A DNA stretch of 64,000 bases from positions 62,001 through 126,000 of the forward strand of contig NZ_LDNB01000015.1 of NCBI RefSeq assembly GCF_001026695.1, given 5' to 3'. Of this stretch, positions 18,530-28,307 are shown piece by piece. Positions within the stretch are counted from its first letter, which is position 1; each line of letters starts with the position of its first letter. The notes beneath the pieces are model-generated. The model was not told the origin of the DNA. It saw only the letters and a list, made by a program, of their open reading frames with translations, and did not search any database. The position numbers and the translations under genes were made by a program. This stretch comes from Neobacillus vireti. GTDB taxonomy: Bacteria; Bacillota; Bacilli; Bacillales; Cytobacillaceae.

Positions 18530-19615
18530 TTATTCAAATGTAATTTTATCAACCGTCTCACGGTCTAGGCGCTTAATGACTTCAACAATTAGCTTAACAG
18601 CATTTTCGAAATCGTCGCGATGGAGCATGGCAGCATGTGAATGGATGTAGCGAGTCGCAATTGTAATCGCAAGCGCTGGAACCCCATTATGCGTTAAATG
18701 GATGGAACCAGCATCCGTACCGCCTCCGGGAATAGACTCGAATTGATACGGGATGTTCAATTCATCGGCTGTATCGGTAACTAAATCACGCAAGCCTTTA
18801 TGGGCTACCATAGACGCATCATAGACAACTACTTGCGGTCCTTTGCCCATTTTACTCATTGCTTCTTTTTCAGAAATTCCTGGTGTATCGCCGGCAATAC
18901 CGACATCGACCGCAAAGCCGATATCCGGCTGGATTTTGTAGGTTGCCGTTTTAGCGCCACGCAGGCCAACCTCTTCTTGAACCGCCCCAACACCATAAAC
19001 AACGTTAGGATGCTCAACGCCCTTTAATTGCTTCAAGACATCAATTGCGATCGCACAGCCAATGCGGTTATCCCAGGCTTTGGCTAACAGCATTTTTTCA
19101 TTGTTCATGACCGTAAATTCAAAATATGGTACAACCATATCGCCAGGACGGACGCCCCACTCCGCAGCTTCTTCACGGCTTGATGCCCCAATATCAATAA
19201 ACATATCTTTAATTTCGATTGGCTTCTTGCGGGCTTCCGCTGATAAAATATGCGGAGGCTTAGAACCGATAATACCGGTTACATCGCCCTTTTTCGTCAC
19301 AATCGTCACGCGCTGGGCGAGCATAACCTGGCCCCACCAGCCGCCAACTGGTTGAAAACGCAGGAAGCCTTTGTCATCAATTTGAGTGATCATGAAGCCG
19401 ACTTCGTCTAAGTGGCCGGCTACCATGATTTTCGGGCCGCCTTCTTTCCCTACCTTTTTGGCAATTAAACTGCCAAGTCCGTCAGTAGTAATTTCATCTG
19501 CAAATGGCTCTATGTATTTCTTCATTACTTCGCGGACTTCACGCTCATTGCCAGGAATTCCTTTGGCATCAGTTAAGTCTTTTAACATCGTTAATGTTTC
19601 ATCTAAATTTGCCAT
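18530..19615 (-). CDS. ysdC: M42-family glutamyl aminopeptidase / endoglucanase-like YsdC
   Basis: 361 residues from the ATG at 19615 ([11 protein letters not shown]), matching the B. subtilis length; AGGGGG lies 8 bases upstream. Cobalt/zinc aminopeptidase forming large tetrahedral assemblies in this family. Metal and catalytic segments: GHLDEVGFM near residue 70, AWDNRIGC near 180, [10 protein letters not shown] near 213, VDVG near 235, and SHAAMLH near 325. Peptide turnover in the cytosol is the likely role. Confidence 0.93.
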   Translation of the reverse strand: MANLDETLTMLKDLTDAKGIPGNEREVREVMKKYIEPFADEITTDGLGSLIAKKVGKEGGPKIMVAGHLDEVGFMITQIDDKGFLRFQPVGGWWGQVMLAQRVTIVTKKGDVTGIIGSKPPHILSAEARKKPIEIKDMFIDIGASSREEAAEWGVRPGDMVVPYFEFTVMNNEKMLLAKAWDNRIGCAIAIDVLKQLKGVEHPNVVYGVGAVQEEVGLRGAKTATYKIQPDIGFAVDVGIAGDTPGISEKEAMSKMGKGPQVVVYDASMVAHKGLRDLVTDTADELNIPYQFESIPGGGTDAGSIHLTHNGVPALAITIATRYIHSHAAMLHRDDFENAVKLIVEVIKRLDRETVDKITFE

Positions 19616-19690
19616 CCAATAGCCCCCTGATTTATGAATTTGTACGAAATTCATTATACAGAAAAAAACTGTAAGGTTACAAATTTTCTG

Positions 19691-20191
19691 CTAATAGTTA
19701 TTCTGCTGTCTTTGATAATTTACTTCGTTTTTCCGGAAATATGCCTGCTCTATTTCTTCCTCCGTAAATCCCAGCTGTTCCGCTAATCCTAAATAGGCGG
19801 CAAACAAGTCTATGTAACTCGATAAATTTTTCGCTTGCTGAAAAATATTTACCTGTTCATAAACACGAAGGAACTGATCAGTAGCATTTAAGGACGACCC
19901 ATGCACATTCAATTCAATCTGTGCTGGAGCGAAGCCGCATTCAATCCCTAGTGACAAAATAAAATGGATCCCATCCACAAACTCTTCGAGAATTACCTCT
20001 TTAGCAGAAGACGGCTTCACACTCCAAAATTTAAAACAGCGGGTTTCATTAGCTAATTCGCCTATTTCTACAAGCAATGCAACCACCTTTCTGTTAAATA
20101 AATCTTCGTTCAGCAGCCCATGCTTTTCTTCAATATGGCGATCCAACGCCTTTTGCATTTCGAATAGTTTTTCAAATTGCATCTCAATCAT
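19691..20191 (-). CDS. Dimeric all-alpha dUTP diphosphatase (dUTPase_2/MazG-like)
   Basis: 166 residues from the ATG at 20191, or 163 from 20182; AAAGGAG is close to the first and 11 bases from the second. Longer frames run antisense to ysdB and are not used. Hydrolyses dUTP to dUMP, keeping uracil out of DNA. Metal motifs: EIGELANETRCFKFWS near residue 55 (ExxE type) and EEFVDGIHFILS near 80 (ExxD). The overall helical character fits the dimeric family. Confidence 0.88.
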   Translation of the reverse strand: MIEMQFEKLFEMQKALDRHIEEKHGLLNEDLFNRKVVALLVEIGELANETRCFKFWSVKPSSAKEVILEEFVDGIHFILSLGIECGFAPAQIELNVHGSSLNATDQFLRVYEQVNIFQQAKNLSSYIDLFAAYLGLAEQLGFTEEEIEQAYFRKNEVNYQRQQNNY

Positions 20192-20270
20192 TACTCCTTT
20201 ATGAAAAATTATTGAAACCTTTTTCATCATGGTTCGTATTAAAAGAAAAATAGGTGTAGGAGGCTTGGCC

Positions 20271-20648
20271 ATGATTTGGTTACTGCGCTTCGTATTGTTG
20301 TTTTTCATTTTTTTCTTATTGTATGCTGTGGTAAAAATTCTTTTTACACCGAGCAGAAAACTTGAATCTGCACGTAAACATAACCGATTTTTATTAATCG
20401 ACAATGACGATGTTAGAAAAAACTTTATGCTCACCTATAAAGGTGCGGTGTTTGCCGGTGAAAAATACATGGGTACTGCCGATAACACCTTTGACATTGT
20501 TTCCATCTCGATTTGGCCCGAGAGTGCAATTTCACTTAAAGGGCTTGTAAAGGATGACTTTTTTTATATTGATAAAAAAATACTTGAGAACTATCCAAAT
20601 GCCGAAATCAATTGGAAAAGCCCTGTGAAGGAATTCTTACAGCAATAG
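20271..20648 (+). CDS. ysdB: Sigma-W pathway protein YsdB
   Basis: 125 residues from the ATG at 20271, with TAGGAGG 7 bases upstream; upstream extension to 20229 is not needed. One N-terminal transmembrane helix about residues 2-24, then a short soluble domain (GEKYMGTADNTFDIVSI). In B. subtilis YsdB is reported to affect the sigma-W stress pathway; the mechanism is unclear. It is convergent with ysdA, with an intrinsic terminator over its stop. Confidence 0.85.
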   Translation: MIWLLRFVLLFFIFFLLYAVVKILFTPSRKLESARKHNRFLLIDNDDVRKNFMLTYKGAVFAGEKYMGTADNTFDIVSISIWPESAISLKGLVKDDFFYIDKKILENYPNAEINWKSPVKEFLQQ

Positions 20649-20669
20649 CCGCGCATCGCGGCTTTTTAT
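20648..20669 (+). terminator. Terminator of ysdB
   Basis: AGCCGCG-CAT-CGCGGCT followed by TTTTTAT; it overlaps the stop codon of ysdB and the 3' end of ysdA. Confidence 0.85.
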
Positions 20670-20926
20670 ATTAGCCAATTAACGAAAAGAATAAGTTCAA
20701 TAATTGCAAGGACGGGGAAGCCAATTTTAAACGAAACATGCTTTGTTTTATGACGATAAAGCTGCATTCCGGCCGTTGCTCCAACAGCTCCTCCAAATAG
20801 CGCCACAAGCCACAAGGTCCGTTCGCGAATTCTATACTCGTGCTTTTTCGCCCGCTTTTTATCCTCTCCCATAATCCAAAGTCCAATAATATTCATGATA
20901 AAAATGACGGCCAACATTACTTTCAT
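20666..20926 (-). CDS. ysdA: DUF1294 membrane protein YsdA
   Basis: 86 residues. Two or three hydrophobic helices (about 2-18, 36-54 and 66-85) and a basic loop between them (EDKKRAKKHEYRIRERTLW), the DUF1294 pattern. Function unknown. Position beside rplT matches B. subtilis ysdA. The start follows AAGGGGTGGAAGGAT. Confidence 0.88.
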   Translation of the reverse strand: MKVMLAVIFIMNIIGLWIMGEDKKRAKKHEYRIRERTLWLVALFGGAVGATAGMQLYRHKTKHVSFKIGFPVLAIIELILFVNWLI

Positions 20927-20943
20927 ATCCTTCCACCCCTTTA

Positions 20944-20982
20944 TGAGAAAAAGCCATCCTCTTCATAAGAGAATGGCTTTAC
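20944..20982 (-). terminator. Terminator of infC-rpmI-rplT
   Basis: AAGCCAT ... ATGGCTT with CTCTT/AAGAG inside, then TTTTTC on the minus strand, just after rplT. Confidence 0.88.
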
Positions 20983-20989
20983 TATATAA

Positions 20990-21349
20990 TTACTTGTTGT
21001 TTTGTTGCTTTGCAACATTCGCTAATTCAGCAAATGCGTTTGCATCGCTTACTGCTAATTCAGCAAGCATCTTGCGGTTTACTTCGATACCAGCAAGCTT
21101 TAAGCCGTGCATTAAACGGCTGTAAGAAAGACCGTTCATACGAGCTGCTGCGTTGATACGAGTAATCCAAAGTTTGCGGAAGTCGCGCTTCTTTTGACGA
21201 CGATCGCGGAATGCATACATTAAAGATTTCATAACCTGTTGGTTAGCAACTTTATATAATGTATGTTTTGAACCGAAATAACCTTTTGCTAATTTTAAAA
21301 CTTTTTTACGACGCTTGCGCGTAACTGTACCGCCTTTTACACGTGGCAT
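20990..21349 (-). CDS. rplT: Ribosomal protein L20
   Basis: 119 residues from the ATG at 21349 (MPRVKGGT), GGAGGG upstream. Binds 23S rRNA early in 50S assembly; in Bacillus it also represses its own operon by binding the leader RNA. Basic N-terminal tail and the family block [19 protein letters not shown] are present. Confidence 0.99.
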   Translation of the reverse strand: MPRVKGGTVTRKRRKKVLKLAKGYFGSKHTLYKVANQQVMKSLMYAFRDRRQKKRDFRKLWITRINAAARMNGLSYSRLMHGLKLAGIEVNRKMLAELAVSDANAFAELANVAKQQNNK

Positions 21350-21387
21350 GTAATTTCCCTCCAATATCGAAATCGATCACTTCTTGA

Positions 21388-21588
21388 TTATTTAACGTAA
21401 GTTAACATTTGACGAACGCGTTTGAAATCTCCTTTAGAAATAAGAGATGCTTTACGAAGTTTACGTTTTGCTTTTGTAGATTTGTTTGCGAATAAGTGGC
21501 TTGTATAAGCATGGTCACGTTTTAACTGACCAGAACCAGTTCTCTTAACACGCTTTGCAGCGCCGCGGTGAGTTTTCATTTTTGGCAT
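21388..21588 (-). CDS. rpmI: Ribosomal protein L35
   Basis: 66 residues, highly basic ([20 protein letters not shown]). Part of the 50S subunit. 38 bp upstream of rplT and 17 bp downstream of infC. AAGGAGG precedes the ATG. Confidence 0.99.
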   Translation of the reverse strand: MPKMKTHRGAAKRVKRTGSGQLKRDHAYTSHLFANKSTKAKRKLRKASLISKGDFKRVRQMLTYVK

Positions 21589-21605
21589 TTGGGATATCCT
21601 CCTTA

Positions 21606-22124
21606 TTACTTTTCGATTTTAGGTGCTAAGACTAGGAACATGCTACGTCCATCCATTTTAGGATGTGACTCGATGGTCGCAACTTCCTTGCACGCTGCTG
21701 AAAAACGGTCTAACACACGTTGACCAATTTCTTTATGGGTAATCGCTCGGCCTTTGAAGCGGATTGAAGCTTTTACCTTGTCGCCTTTTTCCAAGAACTT
21801 AATTGCATTGCGCAGCTTTGTATTAAAGTCATGCTCATCAATTGTCGGGCTCAGACGAACTTCTTTTGTCGTGATGATCTTTTGATTCTTACGAGCTTCT
21901 TTTTCTTTCTTTTGCTGCTCGAATTTAAATTTGCCATAGTCCATAATCCGGGCTACCGGAGGCTTTGCATTTGGCGCTACAAGTACCAAATCAAGATTCA
22001 CTCGTCCGGCAATCTCTAACGCTTCAAATTTGGTTTTAATCCCCAATTGTTCGCCGTTTTGATCAATTAGACGAACTTCACGAGCGCGAATACCCTCATT
22101 TAACAACATGTCTTTGCTAATAAT
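21606..22124 (-). CDS. infC: Translation initiation factor IF-3 with an ATT start
   Basis: 172 residues from an ATT at 22124 (second ATT at 22121); GGAGG lies 6 bases upstream, and no ATG or GTG fits the family N-terminus except an internal ATG six codons in. IF-3 checks the start codon and keeps subunits apart; a rare AUU start is used in infC of other bacteria for self-control. Visible: [20 protein letters not shown], the linker [10 protein letters not shown], and C-terminal [17 protein letters not shown]. Confidence 0.95.
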   Translation of the reverse strand: MISKDMLLNEGIRAREVRLIDQNGEQLGIKTKFEALEIAGRVNLDLVLVAPNAKPPVARIMDYGKFKFEQQKKEKEARKNQKIITTKEVRLSPTIDEHDFNTKLRNAIKFLEKGDKVKASIRFKGRAITHKEIGQRVLDRFSAACKEVATIESHPKMDGRSMFLVLAPKIEK

Positions 22125-22245
22125 TAGCCACCTCCAAGGTTGTATCACGAATACTTTCGTCTAGGTCAAGAAACATCTGAGTTAACATCACGACCGAATC
22201 GACAGGTATGAAAAACTTTTTATCAGTGTTTTTGCTTAAGTACAC

Positions 22246-22396
22246 AAATAAAAAAGTGTGGATGAATACACCCACACTTTACAGAACATAAGTAAGAAAC
22301 AAAAAGTTCAAGTAAAACCTGCCAACTGCTCATTTGCGTTAATCAGGTGAGAAGCGGGTGCTTCTTCTTTTCCCAAAACAGTATTCAATTTTCACC
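22246..22396 (-). promoter_or_regulatory. L20 (ribosomal protein) leader of infC operon
   Basis: The leader starts near 22396. It carries GAAGCACCCGCTTCTCACCTG-type sequence (about 22338-22358), then a terminator AGTGTGG ... CCACACT with TTTTTT at about 22246-22282. It fits the known Bacillus L20 leader, in which free L20 promotes termination. Confidence 0.85.
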
Positions 22397-22402
22397 TTAG
22401 TA

Positions 22403-22432
22403 ACTATAACATGAACAAAGATGTAATGTCAA
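22403..22432 (-). promoter_or_regulatory. Sigma-A promoter of the infC operon
   Basis: TTGACA (22427-22432), 18-bp spacer, TATAGT (22403-22408) on the minus strand. Confidence 0.85.
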
Positions 22433-22503
22433 ATGAACAATTAACAAATGACAACGAAATTTAGTTTAACAAGAATCTAAAGAATTTTCAACAGTTTTTT
22501 AAA

Positions 22504-22534
22504 ACAAAAAAAGAGGAAGCCCTCTTTTTTTGCT
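22504..22534 (-). terminator. Terminator of thrS
   Basis: AAAGAGGG-CTT-CCTCTTT followed by a T run on the minus strand; it is near-symmetrical, so it could act both ways. Confidence 0.85.
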
Positions 22535-22540
22535 ATGCTA

Positions 22541-24472
22541 TCATTTTTTCACTTCAGCCATTATTGCGGCTAAAAATTCAGCAAATGGCTTTGTCTCAGA
22601 GTTTTGCTCGCCATATTTGCGGATATTTACGGCCTGGTTTTCTACTTCTTTGTCGCCGACCACAAGCATGTATGGTATTTTTTGCATTTGTGCTTCACGG
22701 ATTTTATAGCCTACTTTTTCATCACGGCCATCCAGTTCAACACGGAAGCCTTCATTTTTCAGCTGTTCTTGAACTTGTTTCGCATAATCATAATGCGCAC
22801 CCGGCGATACCGGAATAACCTGAACCTGCACCGGAGCGAGCCATGTTGGGAATGCTCCCTTGTATTCTTCAATTAAGAAGGCTACAAATCGTTCCATTGT
22901 TGATACGACACCGCGGTGGATAACAACAGGACGATGTTGTTTGCCATCTTCTCCGACATAAGTTAAGTCAAAACGCTCAGGCAGCAAGAAGTCTAATTGA
23001 ACAGTGGAAAGTGTTTCTTCCTTGCCTAAAGCAGTCTTTACTTGAACGTCTAGTTTAGGACCATAGAACGCCGCTTCACCTTCCGCTTCAAAATAGTCAA
23101 GACCTAAGTCATCCATTGCTTCCTTAAGCATGCCCTGAGCTTTTTCCCACATCGCATCATCGTCAAAATACTTTTCAGTGTCTTGCGGATCACGATAGGA
23201 AAGACGGAAGGAATATTCATTTAAATTAAAGTCTTTATATACAGCTAAAATAAGATTAACTACCCGTTTGAATTCATCTTTAATTTGGTCAGGCCGAACA
23301 AAGATATGGGCATCATTTAACGTCATTCCCCGTACACGCTGAAGTCCTGATAAGGCGCCGGACATTTCATAGCGATGCATTGTTCCAAGTTCAGCGATTC
23401 GAATCGGAAGTTCACGGTAGCTGTGAATCGCATTTTTGTAGACCATCATATGGTGCGGACAGTTCATCGGACGAAGGACTAATTGCTCATTATCCATGTC
23501 CATAACCGGGAACATATCTTCTTGATAATGGTCCCAGTGACCTGAAGTTTTATAAAGATCAACACTGCCCATCACAGGAGTATAAACATGGTCATACCCT
23601 AGGCGGACTTCCTTATCGACAATATAGCGCTCGACGATGCGGCGGATTGTTGCCCCTTTAGGGAGCCATAACGGTAATCCTTGACCAACTAATTGGGAAT
23701 TAGTGAACAGGCTCAATTCTTTCCCAATTTTACGGTGATCACGCTCTTTTGCTTCTTCAAGCAGACGAAGGTGTTCCGCTAAATCTTCTTTTTTGAAAAA
23801 GGCTGTACCGTATACGCGCTGCAGCATTTTATTATCGCTGTCACCGCGCCAGTAGGCACCAGCTATACTCAATAATTTAAATTCTTTAATTTTTCCCGTT
23901 GACGGAACATGTACACCTCGGCAAAGGTCGACAAATTCACCTTGTTGATAAAGTGTGACCGTTTCCCCATCGGGTATCGCTTCAATGAGTTCAAGCTTAT
24001 AGGGATCATCCATTTCTTTAAAAAGCTGAACAGCCTCATCCCTGCTTACTTCTTTGCGAATAATCTCAAGGTTTTCGTTGACGATTTTCGCCATTTCTTT
24101 TTCTATTTTCGGCAGATCTTCAGGTGTTAATGATTCCTCAAGATCCATGTCATAATAAAAGCCGCCTTCAATGACCGGCCCAACGCCAAGATTGACGTTT
24201 GGATAAAGCCTATTAACAGCTTGGGCCATTAAATGTGCTGTGCTGTGACGCAATACCTCTAAAGCATCACTGGAATCAGGAACAACGATTTCTATCGAAC
24301 CATCCTCAAAAATTGGACGGCGAAGGTCGACCAATTGACCGTTCCATTTGCCGGCAATCGCCTTTTTCTTAAGGCCAGGGCTAATGGAAGCGGCGATATC
24401 TTCTGTTGTGGTTCCACGCGGGAACTCCTTTACTGCCCCATCAGGAAACGAAAACTTAACAACGTCTGACAT
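22541..24472 (-). CDS. thrS: Threonyl-tRNA synthetase
   Basis: 643 residues. Charges tRNA-Thr. Order: TGS domain 1-62, editing domain with [11 protein letters not shown] near 75 and the matching [10 protein letters not shown] near 180, class II catalytic core with zinc ligands at MNCPHHM near 335 and the distal HRGV near 515, and anticodon-binding domain from about 535 ([15 protein letters not shown]). All zinc and catalytic segments are intact. Start at 24472 behind AAGGAGG. T-box controlled. Confidence 0.98.
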   Translation of the reverse strand: MSDVVKFSFPDGAVKEFPRGTTTEDIAASISPGLKKKAIAGKWNGQLVDLRRPIFEDGSIEIVVPDSSDALEVLRHSTAHLMAQAVNRLYPNVNLGVGPVIEGGFYYDMDLEESLTPEDLPKIEKEMAKIVNENLEIIRKEVSRDEAVQLFKEMDDPYKLELIEAIPDGETVTLYQQGEFVDLCRGVHVPSTGKIKEFKLLSIAGAYWRGDSDNKMLQRVYGTAFFKKEDLAEHLRLLEEAKERDHRKIGKELSLFTNSQLVGQGLPLWLPKGATIRRIVERYIVDKEVRLGYDHVYTPVMGSVDLYKTSGHWDHYQEDMFPVMDMDNEQLVLRPMNCPHHMMVYKNAIHSYRELPIRIAELGTMHRYEMSGALSGLQRVRGMTLNDAHIFVRPDQIKDEFKRVVNLILAVYKDFNLNEYSFRLSYRDPQDTEKYFDDDAMWEKAQGMLKEAMDDLGLDYFEAEGEAAFYGPKLDVQVKTALGKEETLSTVQLDFLLPERFDLTYVGEDGKQHRPVVIHRGVVSTMERFVAFLIEEYKGAFPTWLAPVQVQVIPVSPGAHYDYAKQVQEQLKNEGFRVELDGRDEKVGYKIREAQMQKIPYMLVVGDKEVENQAVNIRKYGEQNSETKPFAEFLAAIMAEVKK

Positions 24473-24524
24473 AACAACTCCTCCTTAAAATTGAGCGCCA
24501 ATTAAGGTCGCTTTTCTAATAAAA

Positions 24525-24811
24525 ATAAAAAAACCCGTCCCTGGAATAGGGACGAGTTTTGAATAACACGTGGTTCCACCCAATTTTTCATTTTCAATAA
24601 AATACGTATTGAAAAAGACTTTGGTCAGGTAACGGCTGTAGCCGTCAACAATTACTTGCCCCATAAAAAGCTGAAGTGTTCACTGCTGAAGTTTAAAGGT
24701 GGTAAGTATATTTTTCGTGTTAGGAGACTTTCAGCCGCGGACTCCCTCTCTATTAAACCGTAAAAAAATACTGTTATCCTTATCATTACTGTTGCTGTAA
24801 TATTTATTATG
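24525..24811 (-). promoter_or_regulatory. T-box riboswitch leader of thrS
   Basis: T-box motif GGGTGGAACCACG on the minus strand at about 24569-24581, then a terminator (CTCGTCCCTATTCCAGGGACG with TTTTTTT) at about 24528-24556. A likely ACC (Thr) specifier lies in the sequence CTTACCACC near 24698-24706. Uncharged tRNA-Thr would allow read-through into thrS. Confidence 0.92.
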
Positions 24812-24817
24812 TATGTT

Positions 24818-24846
24818 ATTATAATGACTTCGAATTTAAAAAGCAA
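24818..24846 (-). promoter_or_regulatory. Sigma-A promoter of thrS
   Basis: TTGCTT (24841-24846), 17-bp spacer, TATAAT (24818-24823) on the minus strand. Confidence 0.75.
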
Positions 24847-24882
24847 GGCACATAAAACTAAATATTGTCATAAATTTATTCA

Positions 24883-25764
24883 TTATGCCTGATTTTCTGA
24901 AGAATTTTTTTCAGCTGCCCATTTCCTTTGCTCACGGAGGGCTGCAAACGTTTTGATGTTCACTCTTTCTTCAAAGATATTTTTGATTGTTCTAACCAGC
25001 GGTTCGTCAGGGTCTTTTGTATAAATATAAATAGATGTCGGTGCCAGCGATAACAGCGGTGCAATTGATACAGAATCAACATATACAGGATGATTAACTA
25101 ATAATTTTCGATCAATCATTCTTGCTAATTCCCCTCTTTTTATCTCGACAAAAAGTTCATTATAAAAAGTAATTTCCTCATCAAATAATAAATGAAGAAT
25201 TTCCATTTTCGGCTCCCGGTTTGCCAAAAACTCCCTCAGCATTTGCACAAACATTTGATATTCCTGTTCCATTTTATATTCATCAATTGCAATCTCTACA
25301 TAGCTTTCTAAATTCTGCAGATAGGGACGCAGGCGGAATTTAAGGAAAGAATCAAACGAAAATGAGATATCATCGTGAAAAATATGATCGATTGCTGCCA
25401 TAATATAATCGGGTTCAATACTTGTTTCCTTTATGAAAACAGCGAGGTCCTTTCTTTGACCATCAAATACAGAGTAAATAATCTCAATTATTTGCTGCTG
25501 CTCTTCTAAATCCTCATAGTAAAATTGTTCTTTTAATATCTCTCTAAACCAGTCATCGCGCTTGACATTGGTAATAAAATCATAAAATGCAGTTTTAATC
25601 CAATCAAACATCTCAATGGAAATGCCGCCATCTAAAATTTTTACTATATGTCGATCTTCTAAAAGAAGAATATTTTGATTATCTGGATTTAGCGATAAAT
25701 ATTTCAGCAAGTGGTTATAGAACCTTTGTGCCTCCTGCTTGCTTCGGAAGATGATTTCTGCCAA
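24883..25764 (-). CDS. ytxC: Putative sporulation protein YtxC
   Basis: 293 residues, acidic and helical. Family known by name from Bacillus sporulation screens; biochemical role unknown. Recognised from its place between thrS and dnaI and from features such as YYEDLEEQQQIIEIIYSVFDG near residue 100 and FDSFLKFRLRPYLQNLESYV near 160. Ends with a charged, low-complexity tail. Start at 25764; the preceding AAAGGGGGG is a good site. Confidence 0.85.
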   Translation of the reverse strand: MAEIIFRSKQEAQRFYNHLLKYLSLNPDNQNILLLEDRHIVKILDGGISIEMFDWIKTAFYDFITNVKRDDWFREILKEQFYYEDLEEQQQIIEIIYSVFDGQRKDLAVFIKETSIEPDYIMAAIDHIFHDDISFSFDSFLKFRLRPYLQNLESYVEIAIDEYKMEQEYQMFVQMLREFLANREPKMEILHLLFDEEITFYNELFVEIKRGELARMIDRKLLVNHPVYVDSVSIAPLLSLAPTSIYIYTKDPDEPLVRTIKNIFEERVNIKTFAALREQRKWAAEKNSSENQA

Positions 25765-25871
25765 CCAAAACCCCCCTTTTCAGCCAATCTCTGTTTTAAT
25801 ATATATGGGGGACTTGGCCAAAATAGAAGTTGGCAGACAGCAGCATTTTATATTATTTACTGAAAATAAAT

Positions 25872-25910
25872 ATAAAAAAAGAAACACTGATATTTTTCAG
25901 TGTTCCTGGC
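25872..25910 (-). terminator. Terminator of dnaB-dnaI
   Basis: GAACACTGA ... TCAGTGTTTC followed by TTTTTTT on the minus strand, right after dnaI. Confidence 0.88.
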
Positions 25911-25922
25911 AATTATTTTAAC

Positions 25923-26849
25923 TTATCTGCGATTCGGTCCAACTACATGCACTGGCTCGCTCAAGGTTCGAATCCGCTCCATAATTCGTCTTGCTTTCAT
26001 TTTCTCCTCTTCGCCCCGCTGGCTGTAGGTCAAATGATGTTCCAGTGCTTCAAAATCAAAGTTAGAAGTAAAGAATGTCGGCAGGCTTTCAAGCATCCGG
26101 AACTGGAGAATTGGTCCCAGCACCTCATCCCTTGTCCAGCTTGATACCGCTTCAGCACCAATATCATCTAACATGAGGATAGATTCCTTTTTCAAGGCTT
26201 CAATCTTTTCGTTTAAGGTAGAATCCGCAATGGAGCTTTTCATTTCTCGAAGTAGCTCCGGGACATACACAATCATCGAGCCTATTTGTTTTTTCGCTAG
26301 TTCATTTGCAATCGCCCCTAGCAAATAGGATTTCCCTACTCCGAATTTCCCGTAAAGATATAGGCCTTTTGCTTTTTTACCAGCTTCATAATTCATTAAG
26401 AAGGTTGCGGCCTTATCACCCGCATCAAGCCTTCCTGAATCCCCTTCAAAGTCCTCGAAGGTCGCTTCCAAAATATCTTTTGGTACATAAAGGCTTTTAA
26501 TTAGCTTTTCATTTTTCTTCTTTTCATCGGCCATGACTTTTCTTGGGCAACGTTTATAAATAACATCAATAGAGTTCCGGGCAAACACTAATTCAGGGTG
26601 ATAACCCTTCATAAAGTTAATACATTTTTCAAGACTTTCGCAGTGATCGCATTCCTTGCTCTGATTTGTGTATTCAAATAGTTTGCTCATGCTTTTTTCA
26701 ATCATCTCTTGTGTCATCTCGGCTTGATGCTTAGCTAAAAATGCTTTAATATCCGGATGTTGAAGGACTTGTTCACGCTGCTGCTGATAACGCTTTTGAA
26801 AATTTTCATTCGAGGCCAGCCGCTGTAATGTTTTATTTATTTTCTCCAC
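25923..26849 (-). CDS. dnaI: Primosomal helicase loader DnaI
   Basis: 308 residues (B. subtilis 311). AAA+ ATPase that loads the DnaC helicase at the origin. N-terminal helicase-binding domain with zinc ligands CDHCESLEKC near residue 68, Walker A YGKFGVGKSYLLG near 165, Walker B ILMLDDIGAEA near 225, sensor FTSNFDFEAL near 265. GTG start at 26849 with AGGTGA upstream. 12 bp after dnaB. Confidence 0.96.
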   Translation of the reverse strand: MEKINKTLQRLASNENFQKRYQQQREQVLQHPDIKAFLAKHQAEMTQEMIEKSMSKLFEYTNQSKECDHCESLEKCINFMKGYHPELVFARNSIDVIYKRCPRKVMADEKKKNEKLIKSLYVPKDILEATFEDFEGDSGRLDAGDKAATFLMNYEAGKKAKGLYLYGKFGVGKSYLLGAIANELAKKQIGSMIVYVPELLREMKSSIADSTLNEKIEALKKESILMLDDIGAEAVSSWTRDEVLGPILQFRMLESLPTFFTSNFDFEALEHHLTYSQRGEEEKMKARRIMERIRTLSEPVHVVGPNRR

Positions 26850-26861
26850 AATCAGTCACCT

Positions 26862-28250
26862 CTACTTCCTAAAGGCCTTTAATTTTTCTTCTATGGCACG
26901 CTTTTTCGCTTCATCTTCTGTTTTATTTTCTTGTGAAGCATCTTTTGCTGCTGTTTCAGAGCTTTCATCAAACCACTCAGGGATTAGCTCTTTCCGTATA
27001 GGCTTTTTGTTAGTACTCTTTCCAGCCTTTTTTCTTTCATTTTGGGCATTTTTATTATCTTTTGCAAGATCCATCGCTTTTTTCACCGTTTTTACCTGCA
27101 GCCGCGCCCAAGTACTGGCAACGGCATCGACATAGTTCTTTGAAAATTTCATCTTCGTTTCTATTAGGACTACATCAATTAAAACATTTACTACGCCAGG
27201 AGGAAGCTTATATTTAATCATTACTTCTTCTAAAAGCTTCAAATTTGCCTCTGAAGGCTCTACTCCACCTGAACGATCTTTAAAAACAGTTAGCGGGGAG
27301 GTAGTTTCGTAATAACGGATTAATTTTTCCTCCTGGGTTTTCGGTTCATCTAATTGAACTTGGAAGGCAGCTGGCTGGGTTCGGTTAATCAGACTCGGCA
27401 GCTGGTCATAATTGACGAATTGATACCAATCTCGAGCCCCTTTTCTTAATTCCTCAATATCAATCTCATCGTTCGGATTAACAGCGCCTAAAATGAAGTT
27501 CTTCATTTCAATCGGATTAATTTTATAAAGAAATGCAAGATTGCTAATCACAGTCTTGACCTTAGTGGTTAGTGCCTTTTTCGGGACAAGCGATTCATTC
27601 AGACCTGCTTCTAATAATTCAAAATCGAACGTGCTATGATCAATCTGAATCGGGGTTGCTTCATTTCGCCCGATAAACTGCTGATTTTCACCCGCTTCAA
27701 TATCTGTTGAAATATCCTGGAGATACTGAAGACTAGCAGGTGTGGCCGATTCAAACACATCCTGAAAGGCTTTTGTCACATCCTGATATTCTTTTTCCTC
27801 TTGTATGAGCTGGTCAGTAAAGAATCGTTTTAACCGAGCAAAATGATTTTTTCCTATCTTTCGATAAAGATAAATATTTAGCATCCCATCTAAAAAGAAT
27901 TGCTCTGGGTTCAATGGAGGGGATAGCTCGTAAATAAACGACCGTCCATTTTCATCAGTTTTGACAAATGTTTTTATTAACCCAATACCTTCAAGCTTTA
28001 GTCTCGCTTCGTAAATATCCTTTAAATTCATTCCTAATAAATTCATCAAAAGATGGTGCGTGGAGGATTCCGACCAAAGCCGATTTTCCTCAAGTTCTGC
28101 CCAGAGAGTCATATACAAACTAAAGCAAGTTGAGCCGATCAAAGGCTGATATAGAAACGTCAGCACTTTTCGGTCATACTCATGCAAGAGCCCATTAGCC
28201 GCTACTTGATACCGGTCGATAGGAAGAATTTCCTGCCAATGCTGCGCCAT
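26862..28250 (-). CDS. dnaB: Replication initiation and membrane attachment protein DnaB
   Basis: 462 residues from the ATG at 28250 (MAQHWQEILPIDRYQ), like B. subtilis DnaB; 28271 is an alternative. Firmicute co-loader that brings DnaD and the DnaI-helicase complex to oriC; it is unrelated to E. coli DnaB helicase. Two DnaB/DnaD folds: winged-helix about 1-190 and the DDBH2-type region about 310-400 (EEVMIKYKLPPGVVNVLID). Lysine-rich C-terminal tail. Confidence 0.95.
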   Translation of the reverse strand: MAQHWQEILPIDRYQVAANGLLHEYDRKVLTFLYQPLIGSTCFSLYMTLWAELEENRLWSESSTHHLLMNLLGMNLKDIYEARLKLEGIGLIKTFVKTDENGRSFIYELSPPLNPEQFFLDGMLNIYLYRKIGKNHFARLKRFFTDQLIQEEKEYQDVTKAFQDVFESATPASLQYLQDISTDIEAGENQQFIGRNEATPIQIDHSTFDFELLEAGLNESLVPKKALTTKVKTVISNLAFLYKINPIEMKNFILGAVNPNDEIDIEELRKGARDWYQFVNYDQLPSLINRTQPAAFQVQLDEPKTQEEKLIRYYETTSPLTVFKDRSGGVEPSEANLKLLEEVMIKYKLPPGVVNVLIDVVLIETKMKFSKNYVDAVASTWARLQVKTVKKAMDLAKDNKNAQNERKKAGKSTNKKPIRKELIPEWFDESSETAAKDASQENKTEDEAKKRAIEEKLKAFRK

Positions 28251-28275
28251 ATCCACCCAACCTTTCCTCATTTAT

Positions 28276-28306
28276 TGAAAAAAAGAGCCAAAGACCCCTT
28301 TAGCTC
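28276..28306 (-). terminator. Hairpin and T-tract between nrdR and dnaB
   Basis: GAGCTAAAG-GGGT-CTTTGGCTC followed by TTTTTTT on the minus strand, overlapping the end of nrdR. Possible partial terminator that splits nrdR from dnaB-dnaI. Confidence 0.75.
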
Positions 28307-28307
28307 C

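Noticed and set aside
20192-20434. N-terminal extension of the dUTPase frame
   Set aside because: Runs antisense through ysdB and lacks family similarity; internal starts with a ribosome site fit better.
24652-24846. 64-residue ORF on the minus strand upstream of thrS
   Set aside because: Lies within the T-box leader and promoter; low-complexity product.
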